A stretch of DNA of 64,000 nucleotides from Weimeria sp002480925 (GCF_052064335.1 NZ_JBQHVU010000009.1:1-64000); one strand, 5' to 3'; counted from the first letter of the stretch, positions 17,680 to 26,464 are shown. Translations and numbers: made by a program. Notes: generated by a model not told the origin, from the sequence alone.

Positions 17680-17708
17680 TTTATCATATTCCTCCTTGTA
17701 TTTGTCAA
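17680..17708 (-). promoter_or_regulatory. Sigma-A type promoter, TTGACA-17-GATAAA
   Basis: On the minus strand a consensus TTGACA (17708-17703) is followed after 17 bp by GATAAA (17685-17680). It lies about 75 bp upstream of the subunit M-like gene start. The -10 region is part of a TTTTATCATATTC string that occurs twice more at 18.85 and 18.95 kb. Confidence 0.6.
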
Positions 17709-17768
17709 ACATTCATGCTTCCTCTCTTGCCTTACCATAACATGAAGACAAGTTGTCTGTCAGCTTCT

Positions 17769-17832
17769 AGGTGCGAGGTGTGAGGTCAGAGGTGCGAGGG
17801 ATTAAGGGTTAGGGATCAGGGTCTAGGGATAT
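17769..17832. repeat. 7-bp repeat array A (about 9 units)
   Basis: Consecutive 7-mers GAGGTGT, GAGGTCA, GAGGTGC, GAGGGAT pass without loss of phase into a second series, AGGGTTA, GGGATCA, GGGTCTA, GGGATAT. Downstream to about 17881 lie inverted CCCT-rich blocks. The array fills most of the 289-bp gap between the M-like gene and the YhgA-like gene. No ORF or known element explains it. Confidence 0.75.
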
Positions 17833-17893
17833 CTAAATCCAAACTAAGCCCTAAAACCTGCTCCCTGTACCCTTGGCCCTCATACCTATGCTT

Positions 17894-18745
17894 TTAACTC
17901 TCTGAACTGATAATATCCTTCACTTCATCTACAGGCAGATCTATAATATATGCTATCTGATCCGCCGGAAACCCCTTCAGGTACATTCTTCTTACACTAG
18001 CTTCTTTTGTCTTTCGCTCTGCCTCACTAGAAGCTTCATTCCATACTTCCTTACGCATCTCTTCGATTACCTTACACATAGTTCTCACTCCCTTCGTGTC
18101 TTCCTTAAAATATCTCACTCGGTCTGCCAGTACGGAATAGTTCATATCACCGGGATCCTCACAGAAGAAATCATGGATCAGTTTCCCGAGCTCTGTTCCG
18201 TCATCCCTTATTTCGCAGTTCACATATACTATATGCTCCCCATCTCCAAAATCCATCTCAAGTCCCTTGATGGTTCTTTCTATTCTATATAAAGACTGGC
18301 AATAACCGAGCACATCATTTTCAGTGATAAAGATGACATAGGTCTCCGGGAGCCTGGTAAAATCCTCGCTTGGCTTCAGGCTGTGAGAATCAAGGATACT
18401 GGAATGATAGCGGGCTCTCTTGGGATCGGCTCCACTGTCCGAGCGCTGGATCTCTACATTCATCTGTGTGCCGTCATCCTCAACCGCAAGCACATCCAGA
18501 TAAAGGTCCCGGCCAACAAGGTTCTTGAAATTCCGCTGTGTACGCACCTGCTTTACAAAAACCTGTCTGCCAAGGATGATGCGAAGCAGCAGCTCCGTCA
18601 CTGGTATGTTGTCATCGAAGCAGACATTCATGAAATCGTCATCTATCAGGCGAAATCCCCTGATCCGCTCCAGATCCTTCTGATGCTCGCGTTCCAGGCG
18701 CTCCCTGTCCCTTTCTGCTACAGGCAAAGTTTCTTTCTCGTTCAT
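17894..18745 (-). CDS. Rpn/YhgA-like PD-(D/E)XK nuclease family protein
   Basis: The family (PDDEXK_2, often called a transposase) has nuclease-fold proteins linked to recombination or mobile DNA; the Rpn members promote recombination. The fold is visible as GRDLYLDVLAVEDDGTQMNVEIQRSD (about 80-105), where D...E-x-Q is the active-site pattern, followed by AKRARYHSSILDSH-like sequence (PKRARYHSSI). The C-terminus has a helix-turn-helix-like tail (GFPADQIAYIIDLPVDEVKDI) common in this family. The start at 18745 has AAAGGAG 4 nt upstream; a longer frame to 18766 lacks an SD. It stands alone between two 7-bp repeat arrays. Confidence 0.8.
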   Translation of the reverse strand: MNEKETLPVAERDRERLEREHQKDLERIRGFRLIDDDFMNVCFDDNIPVTELLLRIILGRQVFVKQVRTQRNFKNLVGRDLYLDVLAVEDDGTQMNVEIQRSDSGADPKRARYHSSILDSHSLKPSEDFTRLPETYVIFITENDVLGYCQSLYRIERTIKGLEMDFGDGEHIVYVNCEIRDDGTELGKLIHDFFCEDPGDMNYSVLADRVRYFKEDTKGVRTMCKVIEEMRKEVWNEASSEAERKTKEASVRRMYLKGFPADQIAYIIDLPVDEVKDIISSES

Positions 18746-18849
18746 AATTCTCCTTTCCTTGCACATATGGCGACAAAAGGAGTATACCTGTGGCGTCTTC
18801 GCTTCTGTTTCTCATACTCTCCTCTGTCTCCTGTAAATTGTTACTGGTA

Positions 18850-18962
18850 ATATTTTATCATATTCTTATTTATAGTTCTATATTTTTTGCAGATCAGTGC
18901 GAGGTGAGAGGTCTGAGGTATGAGGTGCGAGATCTGATTTCAGTATATTTTATCATATTCTT
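18850..18962. repeat. 7-bp repeat array B flanked by an 18-bp direct repeat
   Basis: Units GAGGTGA, GAGGTCT, GAGGTAT, GAGGTGC, GAGATCT lie at 18901-18935. The sequence ATATTTTATCATATTCTT occurs on both sides, at 18850-18867 and 18945-18962. The layout looks like an inserted or duplicated block. The 306-bp gap between the YhgA-like gene and the VWA gene holds nothing else I can support. Confidence 0.7.
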
Positions 18963-19051
18963 CCGGCTTTATTTTTCCCATCCAATATAGTAAAATAAGC
19001 TATATTATGTCCACAGGCCATGATAGCAGAAATGAAAAAGAGGTTCATAGA

Positions 19052-20260
19052 ATGAAAAGATCAATAACTATTCTGTCAGTTTTAGCATGCCTACTGATCA
19101 CAGGAGCTCCGGCCCTTCCGGCCTATAGCGCACAGAAGCTTTCCATAGAGCAGGTACAGCTGTCTCCGCCGGATATGGATGTCTTTGTGAATTCAGAAAG
19201 CACAAAGGAAATAGCAAAGGAGGATGTAAGCGCATCCATAGGAGATGACAAGCTTGAGGTGGATTCAGTCAGCAAGCAGGATAAGGATTCGACAGGTATC
19301 TTTTATGCCTTTCTTCTGGATATTTCAGGCTCTATCCCCCAGTCATCGCTTAATGCTGCTATAAGGTCCATATCAAAGGTAGCAAAGGGAATGGATTCCA
19401 ATGACAAGCTTGCAGTCCTTACATTCGGAGATAAGGTAAATGTGATCTCTGACGGATCAAAAAAGCCATCCGAGACCTTAAGGCAGCTTAAGGGGCTAAA
19501 GGCAAAGGACCAGACCACCAAGTTCTATTCTGCAATGGACAAGCTTATTGCTGTATCGAGAAATGCAAAGGGAATGCGTACCGTAGCAGTCGTGGTATCC
19601 GACGGAGTCGATGATACTGACGCCGGTATGACAGAGAGCCAGCTCACAAGCATACTCAAGAACAGCGGTATAGCAGTCTACGCCCTCCAGGTCGGCAAGG
19701 TCACAAAAGCCCAGACAAAGCATCTGAAGAAATTCATAAAGATATCCGGAGGAAAGGTCTACCGCTTCAGCGAGAAGGACGCGGCAAAAGTCATAGGCTC
19801 ACTGGTAGGCGATATAGATGAGACATCTGTCATCCATCTGCTCGGGAAAAAGGGGATGAAGGTAAAGAACGGCGACAAGCTGACACTGATCGTAAAGGGC
19901 TATGCCCCGCTTACCTGGGCGCTTGACAAGAAGAGCTGGGAGGAATCTCTTCGGACTAACCCAGGTCAGGGAATAGAGGCTGTCAAAGCAGAGAAGAAAA
20001 AGGAAAGCTCTGATAAGGCTATAGCAGAGGCTGCCGAAGCCAACGACAAGAGACTTAATGAGGAGCTTAAGAGACAGAGGACCACAATTATCATAGCTAT
20101 AGGCGCCGTAGTAATAGCGACAGCCATTGTCCTTGCCATCCTCCTTAATATAAGGATAAAAAACATCCTGAAATCCTATTATGAGAAGAACGGTCTCGAT
20201 GAGGAAGCAGTAGAGAAGCTTAACCGGGAGATAAAGAGAAAGAGAAGGAATAGAAGATAA
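19052..20260 (+). CDS. Secreted/membrane-anchored von Willebrand factor A protein
   Basis: VWA domains bind ligands or partner proteins through a metal site. The protein starts at the ATG at 19052 (GAGG 8 nt upstream) with a signal peptide (KRSITILSVLACLLITGAPALPAYSA). The VWA domain begins about residue 85 and has the metal-site motif DISGS, a Thr-containing strand (TKFYSAMDKL) and SDGVDD. A single membrane helix follows near residues 345-370 (IIIAIGAVVIATAIVLAILL), with a Lys/Arg-rich cytoplasmic end. The domain should therefore face outwards. The stop overlaps the uppP start by one base, so it is probably tied to envelope work. The ligand is unknown. Confidence 0.85.
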   Translation: MKRSITILSVLACLLITGAPALPAYSAQKLSIEQVQLSPPDMDVFVNSESTKEIAKEDVSASIGDDKLEVDSVSKQDKDSTGIFYAFLLDISGSIPQSSLNAAIRSISKVAKGMDSNDKLAVLTFGDKVNVISDGSKKPSETLRQLKGLKAKDQTTKFYSAMDKLIAVSRNAKGMRTVAVVVSDGVDDTDAGMTESQLTSILKNSGIAVYALQVGKVTKAQTKHLKKFIKISGGKVYRFSEKDAAKVIGSLVGDIDETSVIHLLGKKGMKVKNGDKLTLIVKGYAPLTWALDKKSWEESLRTNPGQGIEAVKAEKKKESSDKAIAEAAEANDKRLNEELKRQRTTIIIAIGAVVIATAIVLAILLNIRIKNILKSYYEKNGLDEEAVEKLNREIKRKRRNRR

Positions 20261-21141
20261 TGCAGATTATAATAGAGATAATAAAAGCCGCGATCTTTGG
20301 CATAGTCGAGGGTATCACCGAGTGGCTTCCTGTGTCCAGCACAGGGCATCTGATACTGCTCAACTCCACACCACTGAAGCTTTCGGTATCCGACTCCTTT
20401 TACTCTATGTTCGAGGTCGTGATACAGCTGGGTGCTATAATGGCAGTTGTAGTCACCTTCTGGGAACAGCTTTTCCCATGGTATCTAAGAAAAGAAAAGA
20501 TCCCAGGACGGATGGCCTCGAGGTCAGTGCCGGCCTGGAAGAAGGGCTCGATCGATCTCTGGAAGAAGATAATAATCTGCTGTATCCCGGCCGCTATAGT
20601 CGGCGTCCTCTTTGATGATCAGATAGATGCCCTTTTCTACCACCCTCTTCCTGTAGCTCTTGCCCTTATCATAGTCGGAGTCATCTTCATTCTCGTAGAG
20701 CGCTTCATGTCGGGACATTCACCAAAGGCCTCCTCTATAGGAGAGATGACTCTTGGCATGGTACTATGGATAGGAATTGCCCAGTGTATAGCAGCTGTCT
20801 TTCCAGGTACATCCAGATCTGGAGCCACTATAATAGGTGCTCTGATAGTAGGCGTATGCCGTGAGGCTGCAGCGGAATTCACCTTCCTGCTGGCAGTACC
20901 TGTCATGCTCGGAGCCTCACTTCTTAAGGCAATAAAATATATCCATCAGGGGCTTCGGATGACAGGTATAGAGACAGTCGATCTGATCACAGGCGCTCTT
21001 GTCGCCTTTATCGTTTCTATCGTAGTCATCCGTTTCTTCATGGGATACATAAGAAAGCACGACTTTCGCGTCTTCGGCTGGTACAGGATAGGTCTCGGTG
21101 CCTTTGTAATGGTGCTTTCTCTTACACATGTACTGGTATAG
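20260..21141 (+). CDS. uppP: Undecaprenyl-diphosphatase UppP
   Basis: UppP (BacA) removes a phosphate from undecaprenyl diphosphate outside the membrane and so recycles the lipid carrier for peptidoglycan and other surface glycans. It also confers bacitracin tolerance. The 293-aa protein has both signature regions: GIVEGITEWLPVSSTGHL at residues 14-31, with the key Glu residues and Ser, and PGTSRSGATI near 185. About eight hydrophobic segments are visible. It shares its first base with the stop of the VWA gene and lies 14 bp before a glycosyltransferase gene. An envelope-glycan operon is likely. Confidence 0.95.
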   Translation: MQIIIEIIKAAIFGIVEGITEWLPVSSTGHLILLNSTPLKLSVSDSFYSMFEVVIQLGAIMAVVVTFWEQLFPWYLRKEKIPGRMASRSVPAWKKGSIDLWKKIIICCIPAAIVGVLFDDQIDALFYHPLPVALALIIVGVIFILVERFMSGHSPKASSIGEMTLGMVLWIGIAQCIAAVFPGTSRSGATIIGALIVGVCREAAAEFTFLLAVPVMLGASLLKAIKYIHQGLRMTGIETVDLITGALVAFIVSIVVIRFFMGYIRKHDFRVFGWYRIGLGAFVMVLSLTHVLV

Positions 21142-21155
21142 ATCAGAGGTGGCTT

Positions 21156-22202
21156 ATGACTGTTTCTGTATGCATGATTGTAAAAAACGAGGAAAAGCTG
21201 CTTGCCAGATGCCTCGATTCGCTGAAAGGTCTCTATGATGAACTCGTAATAGTTGACACAGGATCTACAGACCGCACAAGACAGATAGCAGGAGAATACA
21301 CTGATAATATCTATGATTTCAGCTGGCAGGATGATTTTTCTGCGGCAAGGAATTTTGCCTTTTCCAAATGCAGCTGTGACTATATATATTCTGCTGATGC
21401 TGATGAATATCTTGATGAGACCAACAGGACCCGTTTCCGGGATCTGATCATGGTCTTAGATCCTGCGGTAGAGATCGTGCAGATGCACTACTATGAGCCA
21501 AAGCTTTCAGGCCTTTTAAACACCCGCTCTGAGCTTCGTCCCAAGCTCTTTAAGAGGATCCGTACCTTCCGCTGGGTCGACCCTGTCCATGAGAGCGTCC
21601 AGACAGAGCCGCTGGTATTTGACTCAGATATAGTGATAACCCATGCTCCAGAGAGCCTGCACAGCTCAAGGGACTTCTCTATCTTTGAAAGGGCTTACTC
21701 AAGGGAGGGCCGTCTGTCAAAGAGGCTTTACTCCATGTATGCGATCGAGCTCTATCGTAACGGAGGAGCCGAGGAGCTGAGGCATGGCGCGCTTATCTTT
21801 TCAGAGGTCATTGACAGGGAGAATCCCGATCAGGAGCTTCTTATAAAGCTTCTTATTATCCTTGCAGTAAACGCAAGAAAGGAGGGCAATATATCTGCCC
21901 TCCTGAAATACGCCTCCCGTCTCCTCGCCTGCGACGATCCCTGCTCCGAGGTCTGTCTGGAGCTGGGACGCTATTTCTTCGATCAGGGAGACTACAAGGA
22001 AGCTTCTCTATGGTTTTATAATGCTACAATACAGCAGAGCGCACTCGACATACATTCATCTACTGATCTGCCATGCAGGGCCTTAGGCATATGCTATGCC
22101 CATCTGTCTGAGCAGGCAGACGGAGAAGAAAGTGACAGATACAGGGAAGCCGCAGAGGAATACGAGCGCCGGGCTGATCAGTTCCAGATACCCGAGGAAT
22201 GA
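21156..22202 (+). CDS. Family 2 glycosyltransferase with TPR-like C-terminus
   Basis: The N-terminal 110 residues are a GT-A domain: SVCMIVKNEEKLLARCLDSL, IVDTGSTDRT and the metal-binding ADADEYL. Residues 170-340 are helical and resemble tetratricopeptide repeats (LELGRYFFDQGDYKEASLWF). This is the SunS-like arrangement seen in peptide and surface-glycan glycosyltransferases. AGAGGTGG lies before the ATG. It ends the VWA-uppP operon and its stop is 3 bp from the convergent hemerythrin gene. Acceptor and sugar are unknown. Confidence 0.88.
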   Translation: MTVSVCMIVKNEEKLLARCLDSLKGLYDELVIVDTGSTDRTRQIAGEYTDNIYDFSWQDDFSAARNFAFSKCSCDYIYSADADEYLDETNRTRFRDLIMVLDPAVEIVQMHYYEPKLSGLLNTRSELRPKLFKRIRTFRWVDPVHESVQTEPLVFDSDIVITHAPESLHSSRDFSIFERAYSREGRLSKRLYSMYAIELYRNGGAEELRHGALIFSEVIDRENPDQELLIKLLIILAVNARKEGNISALLKYASRLLACDDPCSEVCLELGRYFFDQGDYKEASLWFYNATIQQSALDIHSSTDLPCRALGICYAHLSEQADGEESDRYREAAEEYERRADQFQIPEE

Positions 22203-22205
22203 CTC

Positions 22206-22994
22206 CTATCTCTCGTCATGGATCTTCTTATCCATTCCGAGTATATGTCCTGACAGCCAGTTCATCAGATACTTGAGCAGGTCCTCAAGATAAGCCTCCT
22301 GGTCATCATCGACCTGATCGAGATCGATCCTGTCAAGCTCATCGTAGAATATACGATGGGCTTTTTTCTGTGCCTCAAGTCCCGAATAATGATACTCCTC
22401 CATAAGCTTCTCTTCATCGTTGAAATGGAAATGAGTATAATCATTGAGCTCATTAATAAGTCCAACTATCTGGTCAAAGCGGTCATAAAGCTCATCATTA
22501 TGAATAAGGGCGTCAACCCTTGCCATTATATCAAAAAGCTTCTGATGCTCGGAATCGATAAGCTCGATTCCTGTCTTATACTTGTCTGTAAAGGCAAATG
22601 GTGAAACAGTCTTCCCTATAAGTGTATCAGAGCCCAAGATATGGTGCATAAGCCATCTGGACATATAGTCTAAAAGATCAAGGACAGCCGTAGTCATGGT
22701 CTCGTCATTCATTCCTATGAAATTCGTATGCTCTATCCTGTCCACGAAGGCCCTGTGAGCCTTTTTCTGACCGGCAAGCTCCGGATCAGATATGCTCTCC
22801 ATATAACTCTCCTCATCGGCAAAATGCCTGGCTGCATAATCCCGAAGACCATTCAGAAGCTTCATTCCCTCTGTACGGACATCAGCCCCATCGAGCATTC
22901 TGTCATTTATCTCATTAAGCATGCTGATAAGCTGTCTGTGTTCATTATCGATCAGATCTATCCCTGTCAGGAAATCATCTGTAAACTTTATCAT
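22206..22994 (-). CDS. Bacteriohemerythrin with two tandem domains
   Basis: Hemerythrins bind O2 at a di-iron site. They are used for oxygen sensing, supply or protection in microaerophiles and anaerobes. The 262-aa protein is a tandem duplication. Domain 1 (1-130) has IDNEH, HFADEE, KKAHRAF and WLMHHILGSD; domain 2 (131-262) has IDSEH, HFNDEE, KKAHRIF and WLSGHILGMD. Each domain keeps the five His and the Glu/Asp ligands. Single-domain versions of about 135 aa are usual. It has its own promoter (TTGAAA-17-TAAAAT) and stands alone, converging on the glycosyltransferase. A protective role against oxygen is likely. Confidence 0.93.
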   Translation of the reverse strand: MIKFTDDFLTGIDLIDNEHRQLISMLNEINDRMLDGADVRTEGMKLLNGLRDYAARHFADEESYMESISDPELAGQKKAHRAFVDRIEHTNFIGMNDETMTTAVLDLLDYMSRWLMHHILGSDTLIGKTVSPFAFTDKYKTGIELIDSEHQKLFDIMARVDALIHNDELYDRFDQIVGLINELNDYTHFHFNDEEKLMEEYHYSGLEAQKKAHRIFYDELDRIDLDQVDDDQEAYLEDLLKYLMNWLSGHILGMDKKIHDER

Positions 22995-23033
22995 AAGATC
23001 ACCTCAATCATTCCAGTTAATTTTTACACAATT

Positions 23034-23062
23034 ATTTTATCGCATTAAAGTTCTCTTTTCAA
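23034..23062 (-). promoter_or_regulatory. Promoter of the hemerythrin gene, TTGAAA-17-TAAAAT
   Basis: On the minus strand TTGAAA (23062-23057) and TAAAAT (23039-23034) are 17 bp apart. They lie about 40 bp before the ATG, which has its own SD (GAGGTGA). Confidence 0.7.
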
Positions 23063-23110
23063 TGAAGATATCCTAAAGATTGCCTTAAAAACAGCATGGA
23101 TCAAAGGCAT

Positions 23111-23137
23111 AAAAAAAGGAGCCTCGAGCGAGGCTCC
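23111..23137 (-). terminator. Rho-independent terminator of the degV-ydcF operon
   Basis: GGAGCCTCG and CGAGGCTCC (23118-23137) form a 9-bp GC-rich stem with a 2-nt loop, followed on the minus strand by seven T (23117-23111). It lies about 100 bp after the last gene of the long minus-strand operon. Confidence 0.85.
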
Positions 23138-23152
23138 AAAAAGAGGGGGAGT

Positions 23153-23248
23153 ATGAAAAACGAAAACAATTTCCATCGAAAGGCTTTGGTCCTTTCGACA
23201 GTTATAAGTATACTAAGCATTTGTGAAAAATATGTGTCCTCAATGTGA
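23153..23248 (+). CDS. Possible 31-aa membrane peptide carrying a hairpin
   Basis: A purine-rich SD (AGAGGGGG) stands 3 nt before an ATG at 23153. The ORF has 31 codons (MKNENNFHRKALVLSTVISI...) with one hydrophobic stretch, and overlaps the end of the YdcF-like gene by 9 bp. Inside it TCGAAAGG and CCTTTCGA (23176-23198) form a perfect 8-bp stem. The combination may be a small expressed peptide, a regulatory RNA or a second terminator. No homologue is known to me. Confidence 0.3.
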   Translation: MKNENNFHRKALVLSTVISILSICEKYVSSM

Positions 23249-24265
23249 AATATCTATTAAATGATATAAAAGAGACGCACACTCTCTTGTCGCATAGGTT
23301 GGCTCTGCCCACCACTCGACCGGAGCCGTAAAGCCTGCTGCCTCTGCCCCTTTATAAGCCGCTATCCTTTCACTGCGGTAGAGATGATAGCCCTGAGTCA
23401 CAAGGACAAGCGAGGAGGATGGATATTCTCCGTCTGAGAGAAGCTTTATAGCATTTCCTATGTTTTCTTCTGTATTCGAGGATTCCTGATCCACAAGGAC
23501 CCTGTGAGCATCTATGACAGGAACAGAGCCGCCATTATCTGAAATGATCTGCTCTGCATCAATGCCATGAAGCCTGCATGCCTCTGCAAAGAAGGTCCTG
23601 TCCTGATCTGCAAGCGAGGAGGATGTCAGATAATCCCTGATGCATGAGGCCTCCGATATTGATTCACCTGCCCCGATTCCACCGCTTGCTACCGCAACAA
23701 TATCCTGATTGGTGAGCAGATAGAGCCTTGCAGCCTCTATCCTCTGCCTGAGCATCCTGGTCGGACGCCTTCCCCTGACACCACATCCTAGTATCACCAG
23801 GCTCGTCTCAGAGCCACTCTCCGTGGCAGTGACTGTAGAAGCAGATGCTATACGTATAAGCCCCTGGGCATAGAAGGCTATTATAAGCGCAAAGATAATG
23901 GTCCAGATAATAGCCGGAGCATGGCTTGTCCGATCTCCATCATAGCCTATCGATCTGTCTGCCGTAAAGCTGCCTAAGCCTCCCCGCTCGATCAGTACAG
24001 TATCCCTTCCCATATCATGGTTGAACTGCCTGTGAAGCTTTCCTCTGGTCCCTCCGGCCTGGGATCTGTCATAGTTTCTCTTGCCGGAGTCAGCCCCGGC
24101 CCTTACAAGCTCCTGTATGGAAAAGACAAGTACAAGAGCCGCAACTATATATCCTATGATATTTCCTATATCAATGATCTGATAGATCAAAAGAGGCGGA
24201 AGATAGAGTATAAGTAAGATAAGAGTGATTACTATCCCGATGATTCCGCAAATCCTGTGCTTCAT
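23240..24265 (-). CDS. YdcF/SanA-like DUF218 membrane protein
   Basis: DUF218 proteins (ElyC, SanA, YdcF) are envelope-linked and affect cell-wall or lipid-carrier metabolism, with an unknown reaction. The 341-aa protein has three hydrophobic N-terminal segments (residues 5-60 and about 115-140). The DUF218 domain then starts with LVILGCGVRGRRPTRMLRQR, followed by VASGGIGAGESISEA and SSNTEENI near 270. These are the conserved SGG, Glu-Ala and NTxEN positions. It is the last gene of the long operon, 32 bp after glyQS, and is followed by a strong terminator. Confidence 0.8.
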   Translation of the reverse strand: MKHRICGIIGIVITLILLILYLPPLLIYQIIDIGNIIGYIVAALVLVFSIQELVRAGADSGKRNYDRSQAGGTRGKLHRQFNHDMGRDTVLIERGGLGSFTADRSIGYDGDRTSHAPAIIWTIIFALIIAFYAQGLIRIASASTVTATESGSETSLVILGCGVRGRRPTRMLRQRIEAARLYLLTNQDIVAVASGGIGAGESISEASCIRDYLTSSSLADQDRTFFAEACRLHGIDAEQIISDNGGSVPVIDAHRVLVDQESSNTEENIGNAIKLLSDGEYPSSSLVLVTQGYHLYRSERIAAYKGAEAAGFTAPVEWWAEPTYATRECASLLYHLIDISH

Positions 24266-24297
24266 CCTTTTCTCTCCTTAGTCCTTCTACTGCCATG

Positions 24298-25695
24298 TCA
24301 GAATGCAAGCTTCTCGTCAAAGTAGTCAGAAAGCTCATCGATAGCAATCCTCTCCTGCTCCATCGTATCCCTGTCACGGACTGTGACCTTGTGGTCATCC
24401 TCAGAGTCGAAATCATAGGTCACGCAGAAAGGTGTTCCGATCTCATCCTGACGACGGTATCTCTTTCCGATATTTCCTCTGTCATCATACTCACAGTTAT
24501 ATTTCCTTGAGAGCATCTCCCATACCTTCTGCGAAGGCTCGGCAAGCTTTTTTGAAAGAGGCAGCACTCCGATCTTTACCGGAGCAAGTGCAGGATGGAA
24601 ATGAAGCACTGTACGCATGTCAGGTTTCTCCTCTGTCCCTATATTTTCCTCATCATAGGCCTCGCAGAGGAAGGCAAGAACCACACGGTCTGCTCCGAGT
24701 GAAGGCTCGATAACATAAGGAAGATACTTCTCGTTCTTTGTATCGTCGAAGTAGGTCAGATCCTGACCAGAAACCTCCTGATGACGTCCAAGGTCATAGT
24801 CCGTACGATCCGCAATTCCCCAGAGCTCACCCCAGCCGAACGGGAAGGTATACTCTATATCTGTTGTTCCTTTTGAATAGAAGGCCAGCTCCTCAGGATC
24901 ATGATCTCTTAAGCGCAGATGCTCATCCTTGATGCCAAGTGAGAGAAGCCAGTCATGGCAGAACTTTCTCCAGTAATGGAACCATTCGAGGTCAGTTCCT
25001 GGCTCACAGAAGAACTCAAGCTCCATCTGCTCGAACTCTCTGGTACGGAATGTGAAGTTACCCGGAGTGATCTCGTTTCTGAAGGATTTTCCAATCTGTC
25101 CTATACCGAACGGGATCTTCTTTCTTGAGGTCCTTGCGACATTCTTAAAGTTTACGAAGATACCCTGGGCCGTCTCAGGGCGGAGGTATACTGTGTTCTT
25201 GGCATCCTCTGTCACTCCCTGGAAAGTCTTGAACATAAGGTTGAACTGTCTTATAGGAGTAAAGTTATGCTTGCCGCATGAAGGGCAGGTCACCTGATGG
25301 TCCTCGATCCAGGACTCCATCTGCTCATTGGTCCAGCCATCCACTGAGCTCTCAAGCTCAATTCCATTCTCCTCTGCGAAATCCTCGATCAGCTTGTCTG
25401 CCCGAAATCTCTCATGGCACTCCTTACAGTCCATCAGTGGATCTGAAAAGCCTCCCAGATGTCCTGAAGCAACCCAGGTCTGTGGATTCATAAGGATGGC
25501 ACAGTCCACACCCACATTGTAAGGGCTTTCCTGGATGAACTTCTGCCACCAGGCCTTCTTTACATTATTCTTGAGCTCAACTCCCAAATTGCCGTAGTCC
25601 CAGGTATTTGCGAGTCCTCCGTAGATCTCTGATCCAGGATAGACGAATCCCCTGTTCTTTGCGAGTGCAACAATTGTGTCAAGACTTTTTTCCAT
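24298..25695 (-). CDS. glyQS: Glycyl-tRNA synthetase, single-chain alpha2 type
   Basis: The enzyme charges tRNA-Gly with glycine. At 465 aa it is the homodimeric class II type of Firmicutes, archaea and eukaryotes, not the two-subunit bacterial form. Visible features are the N-terminal YPGSEIYGGLANTWDYGNLG, class II motif 2 around FRNEITPGNFTFRTREFEQME, a motif 3 arginine in GADRVVLAFL, and a C-terminal anticodon-binding domain. The CKECHERFRADK and CPSCGKHNF pairs form a zinc-like insert. It starts 18 bp after an unknown membrane protein gene. There is no room for a T-box leader, so it depends on operon transcription. Confidence 0.95.
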   Translation of the reverse strand: MEKSLDTIVALAKNRGFVYPGSEIYGGLANTWDYGNLGVELKNNVKKAWWQKFIQESPYNVGVDCAILMNPQTWVASGHLGGFSDPLMDCKECHERFRADKLIEDFAEENGIELESSVDGWTNEQMESWIEDHQVTCPSCGKHNFTPIRQFNLMFKTFQGVTEDAKNTVYLRPETAQGIFVNFKNVARTSRKKIPFGIGQIGKSFRNEITPGNFTFRTREFEQMELEFFCEPGTDLEWFHYWRKFCHDWLLSLGIKDEHLRLRDHDPEELAFYSKGTTDIEYTFPFGWGELWGIADRTDYDLGRHQEVSGQDLTYFDDTKNEKYLPYVIEPSLGADRVVLAFLCEAYDEENIGTEEKPDMRTVLHFHPALAPVKIGVLPLSKKLAEPSQKVWEMLSRKYNCEYDDRGNIGKRYRRQDEIGTPFCVTYDFDSEDDHKVTVRDRDTMEQERIAIDELSDYFDEKLAF

Positions 25696-25713
25696 GATGA
25701 TAGTTCTCCTTAA

Positions 25714-26412
25714 TCATTTATAAAAAATATATGTAAGCCCTGCCGGCGTCCCGTCGGAGCGCTTATTTATCTTTATCCTGTCCTTTTCGGAGGATTGGTA
25801 TGTCACATCCGAGTCCTCTGAATAGGCGCTGATCTGTCCCGGAACCGACACAGTCAGTCCCCATTCCCTTATGGCTACGACCCTTTCACTATCGAATGCG
25901 TCGGCGCTGGCTTCCTGCTTTTTTCCTCCCCTGACACATATATATGAGCCGTCGGCAGGGTATCCGGCAGACCTTGCCCCATTTGCCTTTCCTACAAAGA
26001 GATCATAGCCTGTGAAATCAGAATATACAGAAGCATCCCGATATAGCGTCCGCAGATATATACTTCCCTTTCCTGCGTCAAACCTCAGAAGCCTTATGCT
26101 GTTCTTTCCATTCTTTGCATTGTAAGCCTCTATCTCCGACCTGACGAATTTCTTCACATCGGCCGGATCGGAATCTGTCTTTTCTATCTCCTCGTAGACT
26201 ATTGTCCCGTCTTCCTTTATAGTAAGGAGGTTTTCCCCGGATCTTTTTTCAAATGCCCCGTTTGCAAGGGCGATTAAAAAGATTGCTCCTGCAAGTGCCG
26301 CGCCCGTAACTATAAGAAGGATCCTTCTTTCCCTTCTCTTTTTCCTGAGGACTGCCCTGCGGTGGCGAAGTCTCCTTAGTCTGTATTCTTCTTCTGTCAA
26401 CTGTCTTTCCAT
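25714..26412 (-). CDS. Bitopic membrane protein of unknown function
   Basis: The start at 26412 (MERQLTEEEYRLRRLRHRR) gives a 232-aa protein with a strongly basic cytoplasmic N-terminus, one membrane helix (about residues 32-52, ILLIVTGAALAGAIFLIAL) and an outside domain of mixed polar sequence. A longer frame back to 26502 would overlap recO and gives an odd Cys-rich leader. The outside domain has strands such as SIYLRTLYRDASVYSDFTGYDLF but no motif I recognise. It lies between recO and glyQS, 18 bp before the latter. A cell-wall or stress role is a guess only. Confidence 0.65.
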   Translation of the reverse strand: MERQLTEEEYRLRRLRHRRAVLRKKRRERRILLIVTGAALAGAIFLIALANGAFEKRSGENLLTIKEDGTIVYEEIEKTDSDPADVKKFVRSEIEAYNAKNGKNSIRLLRFDAGKGSIYLRTLYRDASVYSDFTGYDLFVGKANGARSAGYPADGSYICVRGGKKQEASADAFDSERVVAIREWGLTVSVPGQISAYSEDSDVTYQSSEKDRIKINKRSDGTPAGLTYIFYK

Positions 26413-26464
26413 AGCCTTTTTATTATACGCCCTTTGACATTTTTTGCAAGAAGGCCTGTCACTA

